Shown here: one piece after another, positions 1 to 8,378 of the stretch
Position numbering within the stretch: position 1 is the first letter of the stretch
How the letters are laid out: each line of letters starts with the position of its first letter
Source of the DNA: Ponticaulis koreensis DSM 19734
GTDB taxonomy: Bacteria > Pseudomonadota > Alphaproteobacteria > Caulobacterales > Hyphomonadaceae
Reading direction: 5' to 3'
DNA: 64,000 nt
Assembly: GCF_000420665.1 (NCBI RefSeq)
Contig: NZ_ATVJ01000001.1
Coordinates: 682,001 to 746,000 of the forward strand
Notes under the pieces: generated by a model
Seen by the model: the letters and a program-made list of their open reading frames with translations, nothing else
What the model was told of the DNA's origin: nothing
Databases searched by the model: none
Made by a program: the position numbers and the translations under genes

Positions 1-844
1 GCGTCGTCTTACCAGAACCGGTACCGCCCGAGATCAGGACGTTACAGCGGCAAGCGCCGATAATACGCAGGATTTCAGCACCAGCTTCAGAGACCGACCC
101 GAAATTAACCAGGTTCTCGAGCTTGAGCTTGTCCTTCTTGAACTTACGAATGGTGAGCGTAGGGCCATCCAGCGCCAGTGGCGGGGCGATAACGTTCACA
201 CGCGAGCCGTCCAGAAGACGCGCGTCACAAATCGGGGAGCTTTCGTCGACGCGGCGGCCGACCTGGGAAACGATACGCTGACAGATATTCATCAGCTGGG
301 CGTTATCGCGGAAGCGGATATTTGTGCGCTCGATACGGCCGTCGACCTCGATATAGGTCGTGCCGGCACCGTTCACCATAATATCGGCAATATCATCACG
401 CGCGAGCAGAGGCTCGAGCGGACCATAACCCAGAACATCGTTACAAATGTCTTCGAGCAGGCTTTCCTGCTCGGCAATCGACATAACGACATTCTTGATA
501 GAAATGATCTCGACGACGATGTCACGAATTTCTTCGCGCGCGCTGTCTGCATCCAGCTGGGCGAGCTGCGCGAGATCGATTGTGTCGATCAGCGCGTTAA
601 ACACCATGGTTTTGACGCGGTAATACTCGTCAGAGCGGTCATCAATCTTGGCGACCGCTTCTTTGGTTTTTTTAGGCTTTTGCTTCGGTTCGGGCTTTGG
701 CGCTGCTTTAGTCTCGACGCGCTGTTTGGCACGCGGCGGCTCAGGCGCCTTGGCAACCGGCTTCACCTTTTCAGGTGGCGGAGGTGCGACTGGCGCCGCA
801 GCCGGTTTTGCCTTTGTTGGTCCGTCAGTGCGTTTCCCGAACAT
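1..844 (-). CDS. cpaF: CpaF/TadA pilus assembly ATPase (N-terminal part, cut by window edge)
   Basis: This is the VirB11/PulE-type secretion ATPase that powers assembly of Flp pilus subunits at the inner membrane. Only the first 281 codons are present, because the gene runs off the left edge. Residues about 8-60 are a Pro/Lys/Ala-rich linker, followed by the conserved N-terminal domain of the TadA/CpaF family. The last visible residues are the start of the Walker A loop, GGTGSGKTT. The gene starts 9 bp after the cpaE stop and is the last visible gene of the minus-strand cpa operon. The ATG at 844 was chosen because it follows the cpaE stop directly and opens the family-typical N-terminus. The assignment rests on both motif and context. 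Confidence 0.93.
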   Translation of the reverse strand, partial: MFGKRTDGPTKAKPAAAPVAPPPPEKVKPVAKAPEPPRAKQRVETKAAPKPEPKQKPKKTKEAVAKIDDRSDEYYRVKTMVFNALIDTIDLAQLAQLDADSAREEIRDIVVEIISIKNVVMSIAEQESLLEDICNDVLGYGPLEPLLARDDIADIMVNGAGTTYIEVDGRIERTNIRFRDNAQLMNICQRIVSQVGRRVDESSPICDARLLDGSRVNVIAPPLALDGPTLTIRKFKKDKLKLENLVNFGSVSEAGAEILRIIGACRCNVLISGGTGSGKTT

Positions 845-853
845 TCAGTCCGC

Positions 854-2293
854 CTATTTTCCAAGCTTGATGAGTTTTTTGAGCAGGCTGACCTGCTGTT
901 CCACGACCGTACGGCCAGTGAGAAGACCCGCCAGATGGTCGATGCCAACAGACGATTTCGATGTCGGGTCCGTCTCGGAGATCATCTGACCGTTATTGGA
1001 CGCCTGACCGAACAGGTTAGGCTCAAACGGCAGAACGAGGCTTGGCTCGACACCAATCGCAGCGGCAAAATCCTTCACCGGAATTTCCGGACGCTTCGGT
1101 ACGCCAACCATGTTGAGAACAACTTTTGGCGGCGCATCATTGCTGCGTGCGTTTTTCAGGAAGTCGACAATGTTCTTACCATTGCGCAGCGATGCGAGGT
1201 CCGGCTGGCAGACCACGACAACGTCATCTGCGTTCGTCATGGTCGAACGGCTCCAGTCAGACCAGATATGTGGCATGTCGAGCACGACGAACGGCACATT
1301 GCGGCGAACGCGGTCGATCACCTCATCATATGCCTCTTCGTCGAAATCGAAGTCCGAATTGAGAGAAGACGGCGCGGTGAAGAGAGAAAGTCGCTCTGTC
1401 GCTTTTGTCAGCAGGCGGTCGAGAACCGTGTCATCGACGCGGTCAGGGTCGCCAAGCGCATCGACAATCGTCTGATTGCCTTCCTGGTTGAAGTCGAGCG
1501 CTGTCGTGCCCCAAGAAAGATCGAGGTCAACAAGTGACGTGTTGATCTGGATGTTCTCTGAAATCGACCATGCAAGATTGTGTGCGATGGTAGAAGAGCC
1601 AACGCCGCCTTTTGCGCCGACAACCGCAACCGAGCGGCCCATGAACGGACGCTCCGGATCGACATACAGCGCAGAAATCGACTGGATCAGCTGTGTTGGC
1701 TGGAATGGCGGGACGAGATATTCGCTCACGCCGCGCGCAACAAGCTGGCGATAAAGCTGAACATCATTCATCGCGCCGATTACGAGCACGCGAATATTCG
1801 GATCGCAAAGCTCTGCAAGCGCATCGATCTGGGCCAGCATCTCACGGGCTGGAAGGCTGGATTCTACGATCAGAAGGTCAGGCGTAGACTGTTCCTGATA
1901 GACCTGAATTGCGCGCGCGAGGCCGCCGTCTTCAACTTCGAGATGGACTTTCGCAAGGCGGCGGTCACGAGAGGCTGCATCAATCGTTTTGGCAGTACCG
2001 GCACGTTCGCAGAAGGCATGGATCGAGATGCGGGGAACTGTGATGTTCCCAGTCAGGCCTTCATCAGTAAATGTAGATGGCCCGGTGTCGACAGAAACTG
2101 TCGCGCGATACTCGTCGTCATCAGACGCTGGCGCCGGAGACGCAGAAGCAGGCTCAAAGCCCATATCGTCGCCACCGAAGTCATCGCCGAAGTCGGAGCT
2201 TCCACCATAGCTCTTATCCGGGACGAAGCTGTCATCAGCGCCGAAATCATCGTCAAAGTCAAAATCGTCGATAAGATTGCTTTTGTTAGACAT
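854..2293 (-). CDS. cpaE: CpaE/TadZ pilus localisation ATPase
   Basis: CpaE (TadZ) is a ParA/MinD-like protein that positions the Tad pilus machine at the cell pole. The 479-residue product has an acidic, Asp/Phe/Gly-rich disordered N-terminus (residues 1-60). A receiver-like pseudo-domain (about 88-208) follows, then an ATPase domain with the deviant Walker A GAKGGVGSST at 226-235. The ATG at 2293 is preferred over the in-frame TTG three bases upstream because a GAGGA ribosome site lies 8 nt ahead of it. It sits between cpaD and cpaF in the usual cpa order. Length and domain order match the family. Confidence 0.93.
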   Translation of the reverse strand: MSNKSNLIDDFDFDDDFGADDSFVPDKSYGGSSDFGDDFGGDDMGFEPASASPAPASDDDEYRATVSVDTGPSTFTDEGLTGNITVPRISIHAFCERAGTAKTIDAASRDRRLAKVHLEVEDGGLARAIQVYQEQSTPDLLIVESSLPAREMLAQIDALAELCDPNIRVLVIGAMNDVQLYRQLVARGVSEYLVPPFQPTQLIQSISALYVDPERPFMGRSVAVVGAKGGVGSSTIAHNLAWSISENIQINTSLVDLDLSWGTTALDFNQEGNQTIVDALGDPDRVDDTVLDRLLTKATERLSLFTAPSSLNSDFDFDEEAYDEVIDRVRRNVPFVVLDMPHIWSDWSRSTMTNADDVVVVCQPDLASLRNGKNIVDFLKNARSNDAPPKVVLNMVGVPKRPEIPVKDFAAAIGVEPSLVLPFEPNLFGQASNNGQMISETDPTSKSSVGIDHLAGLLTGRTVVEQQVSLLKKLIKLGK

Positions 2294-2314
2294 CAACCGA
2301 TCCTCACCTAAACC

Positions 2315-3001
2315 CTATTCCACAGCCGTGCTGACAGCGCCGCTTTCGCTATCAGACCGCTCTGTTGCCGTGCTCTGGCCAGCACGATAAAGATCCAGCA
2401 CCTCAATCCGGCGCAGCGTATCTGCCGGATCGGACCGGCGCGCACCGAGAAGGTCTGCCGGATCAGAAACCATTGCCGCGAGATTTGCCCGCATAGAGCA
2501 GCCAAATGACGGGTGCGGATCATTCGAACTCGTCGCCGCAAGGTTCAGCGTTGCAAGTGAAGGACAATCCGGCGCAATCGCACGGTACGCGGTGAACGCG
2601 AGCACCATTGGCGCTTCCGGAGACCCGTTGGAATTGTAGTCGCTGCGCTCAATGTCGCGGATATTGTACTCAGCCGCGAGATTCAGCATCTGGTTCACGC
2701 TCGCCTCATAGCTTGATGCATGCGGGCTGCCCTGCGGCACGGATACGACCAGCGGGCCATGACGGCGACCGCGGCGCGCATATTCAGACAGGAAATAGCG
2801 AACATCGCCCTGACGGTATTGCGGAATGCCATGCTGGCCGGAATAGGCCTGAAGCTCGAGCACTTCAGTGTCCTCGACCACTTCAATATCATGGTTATAG
2901 CGGCCGTTCGTGCCGGAAACCGTAACGATCGGGTCATACGTCGCACATCCAGCGAGTGCGGAGAGGGCGGCAGCGCCGATGAGATAATGTGAAAATCGCA
3001 T
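2315..3001 (-). CDS. cpaD: CpaD pilus biogenesis lipoprotein
   Basis: CpaD is an outer-membrane-associated lipoprotein of the Tad secretion system, thought to help stabilise the CpaC secretin. The predicted protein has 228 residues and a lipobox (LAGC, Cys19) after a short hydrophobic signal. The rest contains the CpaD family pattern, including an RYFLSEYARR-like segment and a Cys-containing C-terminal half. The start at 3001 has GGAG 8 nt upstream. A longer reading from a GTG at 3019 would overlap cpaC and place residues before the signal peptide, so I reject it. The assignment comes from order in the operon and the family pattern. Confidence 0.9.
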   Translation of the reverse strand: MRFSHYLIGAAALSALAGCATYDPIVTVSGTNGRYNHDIEVVEDTEVLELQAYSGQHGIPQYRQGDVRYFLSEYARRGRRHGPLVVSVPQGSPHASSYEASVNQMLNLAAEYNIRDIERSDYNSNGSPEAPMVLAFTAYRAIAPDCPSLATLNLAATSSNDPHPSFGCSMRANLAAMVSDPADLLGARRSDPADTLRRIEVLDLYRAGQSTATERSDSESGAVSTAVE

Positions 3002-3015
3002 CTTTATGTCTCCAA

Positions 3016-4659
3016 TCACTCGATGATGAACCCGACCGGCGCGTCGAAGTTTTCACCTTCAACAGAAGCGCCAGGGACGGAGTAAACGTCGTTAAGTCGG
3101 CCAAGGAAGAAGCCCGCAGCCGGACCAGCCGTTGAATAACCTTCATCAGGCGTACGCAAGCGGTTCGGATCAGTCGGGTCGACCAGATAAGGCGTCACGA
3201 TCACGACCAGTTCGGTCTCGTCATTCTGGAAGTCGCGCGAACGGAAGAGCGCGCCGAGAACCGGAATGTTGTTAATGCCAGGAAGCGAGTCCATGGACTG
3301 CTTGGTTTCTTCCTGAATGAGGCCCGCAATCACGGTTGAGCCACCGGATGGAAGCTCGACAGTTGTTTCCGCGCGGCGAACGCTAAGCGCTGGAATGTTG
3401 ATCGTCTGGACTGTTGTGACATTGCCGTTCGCATCCGTACCGGCGACAGATTGCGGCGCAAACGCACCTTCCTGTGTCAGCTCAGAAACTTCTGTAGAAA
3501 TGCGAAGCGAAATACGGCCCTCGGAGAGGACAACCGGTGTGAAGGCGAGGCCAACACCGAACGGTTTGAATTCGAGCTGTACGTTACCTGTTTCGTCCTG
3601 ACCAACCGGAACCGGATACTCACCACCCGCAAGGAAGCGTGCAGATTCGCCGGAAATCGCAGTCAGGTTCGGCTCTGCCAGCGTACGCACGAGGCCAATA
3701 CGCTCAAGCGCCTGAATGTTTGCACCAATAGAGTTCTGCAGAACTTCGGAGCCACGCGGGCCAACAAAATTTGCAAGGCTACCCGCCATCGCTAGACCGC
3801 CAAGCGCGCGACCGGCCACGTTAAACGCGTTGCTGGTAGAGGTAGACGAACCACCGGTGAAATAGCCGTCATAGACAGTATCGCCGATCGGGTTGCCTGC
3901 CGTATCAAGAATGAGATTGCCACTGCTATCGCGCAGCCATGTCTGAACCGGATCAACATAGTCGCCATAATTGTGCGTGCTGTTGAGGTTCACACCGATC
4001 TGGCGGGTCAGCGTGCGCTGCATCTCGACAATGCGGACCTGCAGCATAACCTGATCATTGGCGTCGATGTTAAGAAGGTTGATGACCTGGCCGCCGGTGT
4101 CACCAGACGACATCATCATGCCGCCCTCACCGCCTGCAGCCGCTGCACCGCCCGCTGGCGACTGAACGATAAAGTTCTGCGCAAGCTCAACAGCGCGCTG
4201 CGCCTCAGACAGGCTTGATACGCGGCCGGTCAGAATGATCGCGCCATTAGAGGCTTCAGCGGTGATCGCAGCGTTCGGAAGCAGTCGCGCATAAAGGTCA
4301 GCAAGACCGGAGAGGTCCTGCTCGACGCGGATTTGCAGGTCCAGAAGCTGGTTACCGTGAATATCAAAGAAGAAGGCGTTCGTTTCGCCTGTACTCACGC
4401 CGCGGAAAATCACACGCTGCGGTGTGCGCACCACTGCGTCAGCAATATCCGGATTTGTGATGATGACATCAGCGGCAGGGATGGACAGTTCCACAACAGA
4501 CGATTTGTTCATCGGCAGGAGGAGATCACGCGTTACCGGATTAGCACCAGACTGCGAGATGTTTACCTGAACGACGTTTTGTGCCGCAGCGGGCGGCACA
4601 AGTGGAAGGCTGATGGCGATGAGGCCCGCGAGTGCAGGCCAGATAGACTTCCCGATCAT
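3016..4659 (-). CDS. cpaC: CpaC/RcpA outer-membrane secretin
   Basis: This is the secretin that forms the outer-membrane pore for the Flp pilus. The 547-residue protein begins with a signal peptide ending near residue 26 (AAA-QN). A pilus N-domain and a BON-like segment (around 110-170, with the IILTGRVSS pattern) follow, and then the C-terminal secretin domain with the conserved VPVGQ and ISLRISTEVSEL segments. Its ATG overlaps the cpaB stop (ATGA), which indicates translational coupling. Residues about 167-185 form a Gly/Ala/Met-rich loop between domains. Length and layout are normal for CpaC. Confidence 0.94.
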   Translation of the reverse strand: MIGKSIWPALAGLIAISLPLVPPAAAQNVVQVNISQSGANPVTRDLLLPMNKSSVVELSIPAADVIITNPDIADAVVRTPQRVIFRGVSTGETNAFFFDIHGNQLLDLQIRVEQDLSGLADLYARLLPNAAITAEASNGAIILTGRVSSLSEAQRAVELAQNFIVQSPAGGAAAAGGEGGMMMSSGDTGGQVINLLNIDANDQVMLQVRIVEMQRTLTRQIGVNLNSTHNYGDYVDPVQTWLRDSSGNLILDTAGNPIGDTVYDGYFTGGSSTSTSNAFNVAGRALGGLAMAGSLANFVGPRGSEVLQNSIGANIQALERIGLVRTLAEPNLTAISGESARFLAGGEYPVPVGQDETGNVQLEFKPFGVGLAFTPVVLSEGRISLRISTEVSELTQEGAFAPQSVAGTDANGNVTTVQTINIPALSVRRAETTVELPSGGSTVIAGLIQEETKQSMDSLPGINNIPVLGALFRSRDFQNDETELVVIVTPYLVDPTDPNRLRTPDEGYSTAGPAAGFFLGRLNDVYSVPGASVEGENFDAPVGFIIE

Positions 4660-5504
4660 TGAGAGCCCCCGATATTCATGTGCTCGGTATTGCCGCTTCG
4701 GTATATTCGGACACTGCCGGAGGCGTCCTCTGCGGCTTCGATATTACTGGTCGCGACCACGGTCTGGCCTGATCGCTGTGCTTCAGCGACACCGCGAAGG
4801 GTGAGCGAGATATCGCCCATACGGGTTGCCAGCATGAGGACCTCGGCGTGGCGCGGTTCAAGTTCGAGCGTTGCCGTCGTGCCGACCACAACGCTTTCAT
4901 CTTCGGTTTCAGCAAAGTTCTGGTCGATCGCGAGGACGCGTACGTTCTGAAGAACAGTCTGCGTGGATGGGCGCTCTATAAGAATATCGCCTTCGGCGAC
5001 CTCAATGTCGTAAGTCAGAATGACATCAACACGGTCATTCGGAAGAATAAAGCCACCGGCAGCTGTCTCGACCGAAATCTCAACAGCAACAGCGCGCATA
5101 CCATCATTCAGGATCGCAGCCATAAAACCATTTTCACCCGGCCGAACGATTTTGCGCTCGATCATCGGCTCACCGGAGTAAATCGGTGTGCGCACTATAG
5201 AGCCTGCTAGCTCTGTAATTGCATCCGGCGACATTTCAGCGACGAAATATGTGTCGTTTAGGTGTGCTTCCGGCCAGTCCTGCCAGGTCAGATCGTTAGG
5301 TGCGATACGATGACCGAGTGGCATGTCACGTGATGCGATCAGGATTTGTGTCAGCGGAATTTGTGGCTCAGGCTCTGCCAGCTGTTCGACAACCTGCACA
5401 ATCTGAGGCGGAGCTTCCTGCTGTCCCATCCCACGAACGAGCATTGCAGCGACGAGCGCAGCGCCGCCTGCCACAACCAAAATCAGAATTCGCATTAAGG
5501 ACAC
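4656..5504 (-). CDS. cpaB: CpaB/RcpC pilus assembly protein
   Basis: CpaB is a periplasmic, membrane-anchored Tad component that works with the secretin. One N-terminal transmembrane segment is followed by a Glu/Pro-rich stretch, a SAF domain beginning at IASRDMPLGHRI, and an RcpC-type C-terminal domain. The start is uncertain. A GTG at 5504 has AGGAG 8 nt upstream and is my choice; the ATG at 5495 is 3 codons further in and too far from that site, and another GTG at 5513 lies on the site itself. The gene lies 58 bp downstream of cpaA, with a CtrA-like box between them. Confidence 0.9.
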   Translation of the reverse strand: MSLMRILILVVAGGAALVAAMLVRGMGQQEAPPQIVQVVEQLAEPEPQIPLTQILIASRDMPLGHRIAPNDLTWQDWPEAHLNDTYFVAEMSPDAITELAGSIVRTPIYSGEPMIERKIVRPGENGFMAAILNDGMRAVAVEISVETAAGGFILPNDRVDVILTYDIEVAEGDILIERPSTQTVLQNVRVLAIDQNFAETEDESVVVGTTATLELEPRHAEVLMLATRMGDISLTLRGVAEAQRSGQTVVATSNIEAAEDASGSVRIYRSGNTEHMNIGGSQ

Positions 5505-5562
5505 AGAGACCACTCCTTACGGGCAATTTCCCGAAAACTTCACCAAAAAGAACACAATGCAG

Positions 5563-5577
5563 CTAAAGCATGGTTAA
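5563..5577 (-). promoter_or_regulatory. CtrA-like box ahead of cpaB
   Basis: On the minus strand the sequence reads TTAACCATGCTTTAG. This matches the full CtrA consensus TTAA-N7-TTAA at 7 of 8 positions and includes the preferred TTAACCAT half. It overlaps the last codons of cpaA and lies about 60 bp before the cpaB start. In Caulobacter the pilin promoter is CtrA-activated, so control of cpaBCDEF by CtrA is plausible but inferred. Confidence 0.35.
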
Positions 5578-6090
5578 CGAATTGAGCGCCGAGGCACTGA
5601 AAATTTGAAACAGAACCGGGCTGGCCGGGATTGCCCAGACGCCGCCGAATGCAATAGCTACGGCATATGGAATGCCAGGACCTTCGACGACGGACCGCTG
5701 CAGAAAGCCTGGAACCGCGTGAGACGGTACAAAACGGCGCGACATAAGAATCAGAATTGCAAGCAGACCGCCCGTGAGCGCGAGCCCATAGACAAAGGCC
5801 ATAGCACCAGCCGGTCCGACCCAGACCATCACTGCGGGGATGAGTTTCGCGTCACCCCCACCGAACACACCGATCGAAAACAGGCCAAAGCAGATGAGGA
5901 GAGCAATAAAACCGGCAAGTATATGCCAGCCAATTGTTACCAGAGGCACGCCGAGAATTAACGATCCCACCGGAAAAAGAACTGCAAAAGCAATTGAGAG
6001 CCAGTTTGGAATGGTCATGTTCGCTACATCGTGCAGCGCACCAAAGATAAGTCCCGCAAGAAAAAGCGCGATTAATACCGAAGCCAACAT
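5563..6090 (-). CDS. cpaA: CpaA/TadV prepilin peptidase
   Basis: This inner-membrane aspartic peptidase removes the leader of Flp prepilin and of the TadE/F pseudopilins. The 175-residue product is almost entirely hydrophobic. It has the two catalytic aspartates of the TadV/CpaA family: Asp21 in the first loop and Asp80 in the GGGDAK motif. It lacks the N-terminal methyltransferase domain of PilD, as expected for Tad-type peptidases. A purine-rich GGGATAGGAC segment precedes the ATG. It lies between flp and cpaB, the canonical position. Confidence 0.94.
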   Translation of the reverse strand: MLASVLIALFLAGLIFGALHDVANMTIPNWLSIAFAVLFPVGSLILGVPLVTIGWHILAGFIALLICFGLFSIGVFGGGDAKLIPAVMVWVGPAGAMAFVYGLALTGGLLAILILMSRRFVPSHAVPGFLQRSVVEGPGIPYAVAIAFGGVWAIPASPVLFQIFSASALNSLTML

Positions 6091-6211
6091 GTCCTATCCC
6101 TGTCGTTTCAAAGAATAAGGTGACAAGAATTACTGAATGAATTGTTGAGGCTTTCATTCGAGTTCGCTGCGCCTCTTAGCCATGTTCAGTTTGGGCGGAA
6201 TTGCGCGCAGC

Positions 6212-6240
6212 AAAAAACCGCCGGGCGAGATGCCCGACGG
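6212..6240 (-). terminator. Terminator-like hairpin after flp
   Basis: On the minus strand a 9-bp stem (one G:U pair) with a 5-nt loop is followed by six T residues. It lies 45 bp past the flp stop and before cpaA. A leaky terminator here would give abundant pilin message and less readthrough into the machinery genes. Confidence 0.7.
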
Positions 6241-6284
6241 TTTCCTGTAAACCTGCGATACTCGCAAATTTGACTGGTTGGCTA

Positions 6285-6446
6285 TTAAGCCATTTCAGCA
6301 GCAACTGTGCTGAATGTTGTACCAGCGTTTGTACCGAGAGCGGTAACGCCAGAAATAACAGCAACAGCGATGAGCGCAGCGATCAGGCCATACTCAATTG
6401 CAGTTGCACCAGATTTGTCTTTAAGAAAACGTACGATGTTTTTCAT
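6285..6446 (-). CDS. flp: Flp-family type IVb major pilin
   Basis: This is the structural subunit of the Tad pilus (PilA in Caulobacter). The 53-residue precursor has a short charged leader ending at Gly13, followed by ATAIEYGLIAA, which contains the Glu(+5)-Tyr pair typical of Flp pilins. A hydrophobic helix then runs nearly to the end. The ATG at 6446 has GGAG 6 nt upstream; the longer reading that starts 7 codons earlier would place that ribosome site inside the gene. A terminator hairpin follows. The substrate relation to cpaA is inferred from the motif and neighbourhood. Confidence 0.95.
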   Translation of the reverse strand: MKNIVRFLKDKSGATAIEYGLIAALIAVAVISGVTALGTNAGTTFSTVAAEMA

Positions 6447-6695
6447 TTCTATCTCCCACATAGGCAAGGATGGCCCGTCAACGTGTTCGTCCCCGGGTCG
6501 AAAATCAGACTATGCGATTGAGATGAAAACCAAGTTCACCAGACCAGAAAGTTTAGAGGGGTCCGTTAAGCTTTTGGTTTACCATAAAAACGAGATGCCG
6601 AATGACCGCCTTTGCGATGCATCCCACTCATTCTGTTAGTATTCGGTCAATGCTCTCCGTTTATTCTCGCACGCGTGTAATGGGAGCAGTGCGTT

Positions 6696-7163
6696 ATGAA
6701 GCACATTCTGATGACGATTTTACTCGGTGTTGCAGCGCCTCTGGCAATTGCAGGTGAAGGCGGCCCTGTTCAGCAGGTTATCGAAGCACCCCGACAGGAA
6801 GTCGGGCCGGTTATCGTTCAGCTTGAAGAATCCATTCCCCTGATCATGTCAGACAATATCGCTGGCATCTCCATCGGCACATCCCGCATTGCAGACGTGA
6901 TCGTCCACGACCAGAACACACTGTTTGTCACAGGCAAGGCGTATGGTTCGACCAGCCTGCATGTCATCGATACGCTTGGTAATGTCGTTGTCGACACCAC
7001 CATCCATGTTGTTGATGCCTCCCCGACACGCCTTCGCGTGAACCGCGCGGGTAGCGATTTCTCCATGGATTGCACCCCGAATTGTCAGGCCGCGCCAAAC
7101 ATTGGCGACAACGCTGATTACTATCAGTCGATCATCTCTCAGGCGCGCGACTCAAGTCAGTAA
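6696..7163 (+). CDS. Periplasmic pilus N-domain protein (secretin N-terminal-like)
   Basis: This is a 155-residue exported protein with a signal peptide of about 19 residues. Its single domain resembles the N-terminal pilus domain found at the start of CpaC-type secretins: residues about 40-110 include an IPLIMSDNIAGISIGTSRIA segment comparable to the start of CpaC. No secretin domain follows. The C-terminal 40 residues contain two Cys (MDCTPNC) that could form a disulfide. It is transcribed divergently from flp and starts the plus-strand block with the TadE-like genes. A role as a periplasmic accessory of the Tad machine is likely but inferred. Confidence 0.75.
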   Translation: MKHILMTILLGVAAPLAIAGEGGPVQQVIEAPRQEVGPVIVQLEESIPLIMSDNIAGISIGTSRIADVIVHDQNTLFVTGKAYGSTSLHVIDTLGNVVVDTTIHVVDASPTRLRVNRAGSDFSMDCTPNCQAAPNIGDNADYYQSIISQARDSSQ

Positions 7164-7256
7164 TTTCGGGCTTTCCCGTAAATTTCATCAATCGACGAAA
7201 CCCGGCGCAAAACAAGTTTTGCTAGGCTGAACGCTCAACGCCAGGAGGACGTTCAG

Positions 7257-7826
7257 TTGCGCGTAAGCGGGATACTTTCAAAGACAGGATCTAAAAGACT
7301 GGCGAATAGCACATTGCTACGCCGGTTTGCAGGTGATCGCTCAGGCGCGAACGCAGTCGAGTTCGCGCTCGTCGCCGCGCCATTCTTCGTGCTTCTCATC
7401 GGTCTGTTTGAAATCTGCATGATCTTCATCGCCATGACGACACTTGAGCATGGCGCAGCCGAAGCCGCGCGCCGCATCCGTACAGGTGAACTTCAACAAT
7501 CCGGCGCAAGCGCGGACTCGTTCAAAGCACTCGTCTGCGACTCCACGTTTGGCATTCTCGATTGTGACGACCGCCTGAAAGTGGACGTGCGCGTGTTTGA
7601 TGATTTCGGCGCAGCGCAAGGCAATGACCCGCTTCAGGATGGCGACGTGAATGACGATGATCTTCAGTTCGACGCCGGTCAGGGCAATGACATCGTGCTC
7701 GCCCGCGTCTTCTATGAATGGCAGATCATCACGCCGGTCATCGGCGCGCCTTTATCCAACATGGATGGTGACCGCCGCCTGCTTCAGGCCAGCGTCGCCT
7801 TCCGCAATGAGCCGTTCGGAGACTAG
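7257..7826 (+). CDS. TadE-like pseudopilin
   Basis: TadE-family proteins are minor pilins processed by the Tad prepilin peptidase. The 189-residue product carries the family signature near residues 28-50: GANAVEFALVAAPFFVLLIG, with the Glu after the cleavage Gly, then one transmembrane helix and a periplasmic domain. The start is a TTG with a strong AGGAGG 8 nt upstream; there is no better ATG. Its stop is 3 bp before the next TadE-like gene, so the two are coupled. The C-terminal domain is rich in Asp, as is common in secreted marine proteins. Confidence 0.85.
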   Translation: MRVSGILSKTGSKRLANSTLLRRFAGDRSGANAVEFALVAAPFFVLLIGLFEICMIFIAMTTLEHGAAEAARRIRTGELQQSGASADSFKALVCDSTFGILDCDDRLKVDVRVFDDFGAAQGNDPLQDGDVNDDDLQFDAGQGNDIVLARVFYEWQIITPVIGAPLSNMDGDRRLLQASVAFRNEPFGD

Positions 7827-7829
7827 CCC

Positions 7830-8375
7830 ATGAAAACGACCGGTTTCCTTTCCCGTCTGCGTAATTTCTGCCGCAATCGCGATGGTGTATCCGCTGTCGA
7901 GTTCGCGCTTATCCTGCCTGTCTTTGCGACGCTCTATTTCGGATCCATCGAGGTTTCATTCCTGATGGCCGTCGATCGCAAGGTGACGCATACAGCAAGT
8001 GCGCTTGGCGATCTGACTGCACGCGGTACAGTTCTCACACGCACAGAGGTGAACGATATCTTCGCCGCCTCACGTGCCCTCTTCCAGCCATATGACGGCA
8101 CACAAGCACAAATGCGTGTGACCAGCATTCAGCGCATTAATGGCAAGAATGAAGTCATCTGGTCAGAAGCACAAAACATGACGGCTTATGCGCCAGGAAC
8201 GAATGTCGATGTACCGAACAATCTTCTGCAGAACGGCGACAGCATCGTTATGGCCGAAGTGGCCTATAATTATAACTCGACACTCGGTTACTTCCTGCCA
8301 TCGGCGCAGAACCTGAACGAGACGTTCTATCTGCGTCCGCGCCGTACGGATGTCGTCGAACTGGACGACGACTAG
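7830..8375 (+). CDS. TadE/TadF-like pseudopilin
   Basis: This second minor pilin of the plus-strand block has 181 residues. Residues about 18-45 read GVSAVEFALILPVFATLYFG, the TadE cleavage and transmembrane signature. A DRKVTHTASALGDLTARG-type segment follows that is shared by many alphaproteobacterial TadE/G-like proteins. It starts 3 bp after its neighbour. It ends 3 bp before the convergent transporter gene, so no separate terminator fits between them. I did not separate TadE from TadF by sequence alone. Confidence 0.82.
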   Translation: MKTTGFLSRLRNFCRNRDGVSAVEFALILPVFATLYFGSIEVSFLMAVDRKVTHTASALGDLTARGTVLTRTEVNDIFAASRALFQPYDGTQAQMRVTSIQRINGKNEVIWSEAQNMTAYAPGTNVDVPNNLLQNGDSIVMAEVAYNYNSTLGYFLPSAQNLNETFYLRPRRTDVVELDDD

Positions 8376-8378
8376 GCC

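Noticed and set aside
680-1537. 285-codon open frame opposite cpaE
   Set aside because: Antisense shadow; cpaE has clear family motifs.
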